From Bacillota bacterium (GTDB lineage Bacteria; Bacillota; Clostridia; Caldicoprobacterales; Xylanivirgaceae), in assembly GCA_023621995.1 (NCBI GenBank), contig JAMOAB010000123.1, forward strand, positions 1-50,992: DNA of 50,992 bases. The letters are read 5' to 3'. Positions 46,829-50,992 of this stretch are shown in pieces; positions within the stretch are counted from its first letter, which is position 1, and the number at the start of each line of letters is the position of its first letter. Under the pieces are notes generated by a model, which worked only from the letters and a program-made list of their open reading frames with translations, had not been told where the DNA came from and made no database searches. The position numbers were made by a program, and so were the translations under genes.

Positions 46829-47515
46829 TTATTCTTCTAGCATAAGCCTTGCAAGCTCAAGGGGTTCTATATACTCTCCATACTTATATGCCCTCATATT
46901 TCCACCAGAGATTTCATCTATAAGTGCAATACGGTTGTCCTCGCCTACCCTACCAAACTCTAATTTGATATCATATAGCTCTATACCCTTCTTAGCCAAC
47001 TCTTCTTTTATTATGTTGCTAATGTCTATGGTAAGTTCCTTCAACACCTTATACTCATCTCTTGTTAAAATACCCAGCATATGAAGTGCGTCCTCATTTA
47101 TGGGTGGATCTTGCCTTGCATCATCCTTAAGTGTAACCTCTACAAAGGCATCTAGAGGCTGGCCCTCCTTGGCATACATTCCATAGCGACGTATAAAACT
47201 CCCCACTGCCCTATATCGGCAGATGACCTCCAGGCCATTTCCAAATACCTTTGCCGGCTTTACAGTCATTGTTGCATTTTCTATATCGGAGTCTATATAG
47301 TGAGTAGGAATACCCCTCTCGTTTAGTATCTCAAAGAAAAATTTACTCAGGCGAAGACCTGCCCTGCCGGCGCCTTCAATGGTGAGCCCCACTGTATTTG
47401 CCCCTGGGTCGAACACACCGTCTTCACCTGTTACATCATCTTTAAACTTTAAAAGATAATTTCCATCCTCTAATTTATATACATCCTTTGTCTTGCCCTT
47501 GGTTATAAGTTCCAT
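46829..47515 (-). CDS. purC: Phosphoribosylaminoimidazole-succinocarboxamide synthase
   Basis: The 228-residue protein makes SAICAR from CAIR and aspartate in purine synthesis. Seen: ITKGKTKDVYKLEDGNYLLKFKDDVTG shortened here as KGKTKDVY, LKFKDDVTG, GAGRAGLRLSKFFFE, EVICRYRAVGSFIRRYG, DDARQDPPI, YDIKLEFGR and LIDEISGGNMR. It has the usual length. The ATG at 47515 lies behind GGAAGGGA and is preferred to the ATG at 47533. The gene is alone here and not in a pur operon. A TGGTATAAT extended -10 sequence lies at 47577-47585 on the minus strand. Confidence 0.92.
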   Translation of the reverse strand: MELITKGKTKDVYKLEDGNYLLKFKDDVTGEDGVFDPGANTVGLTIEGAGRAGLRLSKFFFEILNERGIPTHYIDSDIENATMTVKPAKVFGNGLEVICRYRAVGSFIRRYGMYAKEGQPLDAFVEVTLKDDARQDPPINEDALHMLGILTRDEYKVLKELTIDISNIIKEELAKKGIELYDIKLEFGRVGEDNRIALIDEISGGNMRAYKYGEYIEPLELARLMLEE

Positions 47516-47632
47516 AAGATCAATCCCTTCCATATATCTTGTATCTCTTATATATCTGTCATTATATGTTAGTCCTATTATACCACATTAATCTGGGTAA
47601 ATATAAGATCTAAAACCTAAAATAAACACAAA

Positions 47633-47652
47633 GGGAAGACATATATCTTCCC
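47633..47652 (-). terminator. Terminator of the D,D-carboxypeptidase gene
   Basis: GGGAAGA (47633-47639) pairs with TCTTCCC (47646-47652), followed on the minus strand by TTTGTGTTTATTTT. It lies directly after the stop codon at 47661. Confidence 0.75.
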
Positions 47653-47660
47653 CTCTATAG

Positions 47661-48596
47661 CTAGTTGGTAACTATGTGTCCTCTATTTAATTCTAAGAAT
47701 TCTTTAACCATCTCTCCCACACTCTGAATTTTATATGTGTTTATAGCCTTATGGTCAAATCCAAAATCCATAAGGGCCCTAGCATCCTTCCATCGACCTG
47801 TGCTAGTGCTCTTCAGTATGACAGATATGAGGTTCTTTCCTTCTTTTTTTGCCGTAGTTATAAGACAATATTGGGCTTTAGATGTATGCCCTGTCTTGAG
47901 CCCTGTGGCAAATGGATAAAATCCAGTGCTCCCCTCTACTACCATATAGTTTGTGTTTATCCACATATGACCGTTTACCTCATAGCGATCGGTGCTGCCT
48001 ATCCTCTCTATTTCAGGATGGTTAGTCGCTGCCTTTGTAATGAGTGCCATATCATAGGCAGTAGTGTAGTGATCTCTATGGTGATAGCCGTGGGGGTTTA
48101 CAAAATGGGAGTTTTCTGCACCTAGCTCTTTAGCCTTGTCATTCATAAGCCCTACAAAATGTTCTATAGCCGCTTTGGGCTCCATATCCATATCGCCACT
48201 TTGAACTCTAGCAGTATGGACCGCCAATGTGTTGGCAGCATCATTGCCTGAAACAAGCATAAGTCCCATAAGTAGATCTTCCACTGTATAGGTGTCACCC
48301 ACCTTTAAACCAGCCTTACTTCCGTCATCGGCTATGAGCTTTACCTCATCACCTACTACAACTAAGTCATCTAACTTTACATTTTCCACCACTACAAGGG
48401 CTGTAAGCACTTTTGTAATGCTGGCAGGATATAACTTTCTATCCTTATGCTTGGAAAAGAGTATCTCACCACTATCTCTATCCATGAGTACTGCACCCTT
48501 GGCAAATAGGTTTATCCACATCATTGTATTTGACAATCCAAATATTGAAATGGCAATAATGGCCATTATGGCTATACATATTAAAAACTTCTTCAT
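47661..48596 (-). CDS. dacF: D-alanyl-D-alanine carboxypeptidase, PBP5/DacF type
   Basis: The 311-residue exported protein trims the pentapeptide of peptidoglycan. It has an N-terminal hydrophobic signal segment (about 2-24), then KLYPASITKVLTALV (SxxK), LMLVSGNDAANTLA (SxN) and GLKTGHTSKAQYCL (KTG), in the order of the S11 peptidase family. The C-terminal beta domain and amphipathic anchor of PBP5 are missing: the protein ends about 60 residues after KTG, so it may be anchored by its N-terminus. The ATG at 48596 has GGAGGTCTTTTAT and is preferred to the TTG at 48611. DacF versus DacB/DacA naming is uncertain. Confidence 0.88.
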   Translation of the reverse strand: MKKFLICIAIMAIIAISIFGLSNTMMWINLFAKGAVLMDRDSGEILFSKHKDRKLYPASITKVLTALVVVENVKLDDLVVVGDEVKLIADDGSKAGLKVGDTYTVEDLLMGLMLVSGNDAANTLAVHTARVQSGDMDMEPKAAIEHFVGLMNDKAKELGAENSHFVNPHGYHHRDHYTTAYDMALITKAATNHPEIERIGSTDRYEVNGHMWINTNYMVVEGSTGFYPFATGLKTGHTSKAQYCLITTAKKEGKNLISVILKSTSTGRWKDARALMDFGFDHKAINTYKIQSVGEMVKEFLELNRGHIVTN

Positions 48597-48702
48597 ATAA
48601 AAGACCTCCAAGTAAAGTTGTGTGCATAGACATTATATAGGTTCTTCCTTAATGGAGGCTAAACTATTTCTTACAAAATCTTAAGAATAGGAAAACATTC
48701 TC

Positions 48703-50487
48703 CTATATCGCCCTAGTGGCTCTACGAAGCCATTCCCTCTCCCTATTGTTAAGATATGGTGAGAGCTTTGTATATACCTCACTGTGATAGCTATTTAACC
48801 ATTCCCTCTCTTCTTCATCTAAAAGAGACACATCTATGCCATCTATGTCAATGGGACAATAGGTTATGGTGTCAAACTTCATAAATCGGCCAGAATCTGT
48901 CACCTCATCTTCTACGACAAGCATCATATTCTCTGTCCTTATACCATATCCACCTTCAATGTATATACCTGGTTCATTTGTCACCACCATGCCCTCTTCA
49001 AGTACTACCTTATTTACTCTCTGGCTAAAATTCTGAGGTCCTTCGTGAACATTTAAGAAATATCCTACCCCGTGGCCCGTACCACATTTATAATCAAGGC
49101 CATATCTCCATATGGGCTGCCTTGCAAGCACATCTAAGTTAGAACCAGTTGCACCATGTAGAAACTTGGCCCTTGCAAGGGCGATGTTGCCCTTTAAAAC
49201 CAGTGTGAAATCCCGTCTCTCCCTCTCGGTTATGGGGCCTAGAACCACTGTTCTAGTTATGTCGGTTGTACCGCCTAGATATTGACCACCTGAATCAATA
49301 AGATACATACCTGCCCTCTCTAGCGTATATTGACTCTCCTCTGTAGGGGCATAGTGCATCATTGCAGCATGTTCCCTATATGCAGATATGGATGTAAAAC
49401 TGGCACCTCTATTATCTTTTTGCTCTGCCCTTAGCTCATCTAGTTTCTGTGCTGCTGTAATCTCTGTAATATTTCCACTGTCTAAATTTTCATCTAGCCA
49501 ATATAAAAACTTTACCATTGCTACTCCGTCTCGAACTAAGGTCTGTTTTAAGTTTTCTATCTCTACCTCGTTTTTTATGGCCTTTAAAGCTGTTGTTATG
49601 TCTTGCTTCTCTATTATTTTGCAGCCAATCTCCTCCAAGATACTATAGAGTTCATAGTTTATTTTATCAGGATCTATATAAATGGAGCTATCATCTCCTA
49701 TGAGATCTGGCAGTGTATCGGCTATTGAGTCATAATCTACTACTTCAACTCCATTATCCCTAAGATTATTAGCGACATTCTCCTCCACTTTAGATTGATT
49801 TATAAACAACCTGGCTTCCTCTTTAGACACTAGAGCATAGCTTATTGTAACAGGATTATAGGGAATATCGGCACCGCGAATATTATATAGCCATGCAATA
49901 TCATCTAAACTGCCTATAAGATAATGATCTGCTCCGTGCTTATCCATCTTATCCCTAACCATTTCAATTTTTTCTCGTGCTGACTTTCCTGCATACTCTA
50001 TATCGTGTATGAATATGGGTTCTTTAGGAGTGGCAGGTCTATCCTCCCATATCTCTCCTATCAAATCATACTCTGTAACTACTTCAATACCTTTTTTACC
50101 TAGATTGCTTTGGAGATTCTTTATCTTAGCAGAAGAAGAATACTTCCCACATACTCCTATCCTATCTCCCTTAGTGAGGTTATCTCCTAACCATTTTATA
50201 TAAGAGGGAACATTGGGTTCTCCTGCCCTAAATAGCTCTATCTCAGTTCCCTTAAGCTGGTCCTCTGCCTGAATATAGTATCGTCCATCAGTCCATAGTC
50301 CACTTTTGTCGAGGGTTAGGGCAACTACACCAGCAGAACCTGTAAAGCCTGATATCCACCTTCTCATCTTCCAATGTTCTGCCACATATTCACTCATATG
50401 AGGATCAGAATCAGCTATAATATAGGCATTAAGGTCCTTATCCTCCATGAGTTTGCGTAATCTTTTTAGCTTTTCATCTATTTTCAT
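48703..50487 (-). CDS. pepP: M24 family aminopeptidase P (Xaa-Pro aminopeptidase)
   Basis: The 594-residue protein is of the long, three-domain aminopeptidase P type. Two creatinase-like N-terminal domains (about 1-130 and 150-300; WISGFTGSAGVVALT, LWTDGRYYIQAE) precede the catalytic pita-bread domain (about 305-530). The metal ligands are seen in YLIDSGGQYLGGTTDITR (two Asp), GTGHGVGYFLNVHEGP (His), VVTNEPGIYIEG (Glu) and GIRTENMMLV (Glu). A C-terminal extension (EREWLNSYHSEVY) is typical of this group. It cleaves N-terminal residues before proline, in the cytosol. ATG at 50487 behind AAGGGAG; promoter at 50530-50558. Confidence 0.92.
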   Translation of the reverse strand: MKIDEKLKRLRKLMEDKDLNAYIIADSDPHMSEYVAEHWKMRRWISGFTGSAGVVALTLDKSGLWTDGRYYIQAEDQLKGTEIELFRAGEPNVPSYIKWLGDNLTKGDRIGVCGKYSSSAKIKNLQSNLGKKGIEVVTEYDLIGEIWEDRPATPKEPIFIHDIEYAGKSAREKIEMVRDKMDKHGADHYLIGSLDDIAWLYNIRGADIPYNPVTISYALVSKEEARLFINQSKVEENVANNLRDNGVEVVDYDSIADTLPDLIGDDSSIYIDPDKINYELYSILEEIGCKIIEKQDITTALKAIKNEVEIENLKQTLVRDGVAMVKFLYWLDENLDSGNITEITAAQKLDELRAEQKDNRGASFTSISAYREHAAMMHYAPTEESQYTLERAGMYLIDSGGQYLGGTTDITRTVVLGPITERERRDFTLVLKGNIALARAKFLHGATGSNLDVLARQPIWRYGLDYKCGTGHGVGYFLNVHEGPQNFSQRVNKVVLEEGMVVTNEPGIYIEGGYGIRTENMMLVVEDEVTDSGRFMKFDTITYCPIDIDGIDVSLLDEEEREWLNSYHSEVYTKLSPYLNNREREWLRRATRAI

Positions 50488-50529
50488 AGGGTAAAACTCC
50501 CTTCGGATATAAATTTAATATATAGAAAT

Positions 50530-50558
50530 ATAATACCCCATATTGTCGATGGTGTAAA
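50530..50558 (-). promoter_or_regulatory. Promoter of the aminopeptidase P gene
   Basis: On the minus strand TTTACA (50553-50558) and TATTAT (50530-50535) are 17 bases apart, about 40 bases before the ATG. Confidence 0.6.
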
Positions 50559-50694
50559 CATATCATTTAATATGGAAATTATACACACAACCAATATAAT
50601 TATTTCTCTAGGCTTGCCGTATCTTTCCTGTCCATCTCTATATAAGGTCGCCACAGAACTAGAAGATTTTTGACATTCTCAAAATAATAAAAAA

Positions 50695-50722
50695 AGTCTT
50701 ATATGCTATAGCATATAAGACT
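50695..50722 (-). terminator. Terminator of the rRNA/tRNA-Asn transcript
   Basis: AGTCTTATATGC and GCATATAAGACT form a perfect 12-bp stem with a TATA loop, followed by TTTTTTT on the minus strand, just after tRNA-Asn. Confidence 0.9.
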
Positions 50723-50739
50723 CTGCCCAAAAAATAAAA

Positions 50740-50814
50740 TGGCTCCTCAGGTTGGATTCGAACCAACAACCCCTCGGTTAACAGCCGAGTGCTCCACCGT
50801 TGAGCTACTGAGGA
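50740..50814 (-). tRNA. tRNA-Asn (GTT)
   Basis: The 75-base sequence folds as a cloverleaf: acceptor TCCTCAG/CTGAGGA, D arm AGCTC...GAGC, anticodon stem CTCGGCT..., loop with GTT, T arm GGTTCGAATCC, discriminator G and an encoded CCA. It lies between the 5S rRNA gene and a strong terminator, i.e. at the end of an rrn operon. Confidence 0.95.
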
Positions 50815-50887
50815 ACATTAATATATTTTCCTTTTTTATAGTAGCAAATTATTTTTAATTTGTCAATATGCATTTTTTCAAATAAAA

Positions 50888-50924
50888 AAGAACCCAGCAC
50901 ACTTTAATGTACTGAGTCCTTCTT
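50888..50924 (-). terminator. Hairpin between 5S rRNA and tRNA-Asn
   Basis: On the minus strand AAGAAGGACTCAGTACA pairs imperfectly with TGTGCTGGGTTCTT, followed by TTTTTT. It may be a terminator or a processing site between the 5S rRNA gene and the tRNA gene. Confidence 0.65.
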
Positions 50925-50937
50925 TATAATATGTAAA

Positions 50938-50992
50938 TCCGGCAGCGTCCTACTCTCCCAAGGCGTCTCCACCTCAGTACCATCGGCGCTGA
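50938..50992 (-). rRNA. rrf: 5S rRNA, 3' part, truncated by the window edge
   Basis: The minus strand reads GGTACTGAGGTGGAGACGCC, TTGGGAGAGTAGGACGCTGC and CGG, the conserved 3' half of bacterial 5S rRNA. The 5' half lies beyond the right edge; 16S and 23S genes would be expected further right. Confidence 0.9.

Overview
The window looks like chromosome of an AT-rich, Gram-positive, spore-former-type anaerobe of the class Clostridia. Reasons: Ile is mostly ATA, ribosome binding sites are strong AGGAGG types, the block ricT - holB - yaaR - darA has Firmicutes/Clostridia synteny, and several secreted proteins carry ChW (clostridial hydrophobic, conserved Trp) repeats. I cannot name the species. 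Almost every gene is on the minus strand, so transcription runs from right to left.

Positions 1-15000 are an accessory surface-protein region in visible decay. It holds three families of ChW-repeat secreted proteins: a frameshifted nuclease-like/glucosaminidase protein (962-4227), its shorter paralogue (4953-7166) with a displaced C-terminus, and a ChW + SbsA-type Ig-repeat protein (11943-14741) with a strong promoter and a long structured leader. It also holds a secreted serine hydrolase (7323-8945), relics of at least four other genes, and an ORF-less group II intron remnant with a clear domain V (11247-11280).

Positions 15257-38866 are a large cell-surface glycan locus. ManC, GMD and RMD would make GDP-mannose and then GDP-D-rhamnose. 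A WbaP-type phosphoglycosyltransferase would start the lipid-linked glycan. Seven GT4-type enzymes and one GT2 would extend it, together with two tandem paralogous GT-C-like membrane enzymes. Wzm and Wzt (with a C-terminal carbohydrate-binding domain) would export it, next to a coiled-coil methyltransferase that could be a chain terminator. A flippase-like membrane protein and a YerB/DUF3048 lipoprotein are embedded in the operon.

Positions 38955-50992 are mainly housekeeping: a 2[4Fe-4S] ferredoxin, RicT, DNA polymerase III delta', YaaR, the c-di-AMP receptor DarA, thymidylate kinase, NagA, PurC, a D,D-carboxypeptidase, an M24 aminopeptidase, tRNA-Asn and the 3' end of a 5S rRNA gene that runs off the right edge. 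Between darA and tmk there is an accessory insert with a Tyr-rich hypothetical protein, another ChW relic, a tandem-heptad coiled-coil protein and a PrcB-domain lipoprotein on the opposite strand.
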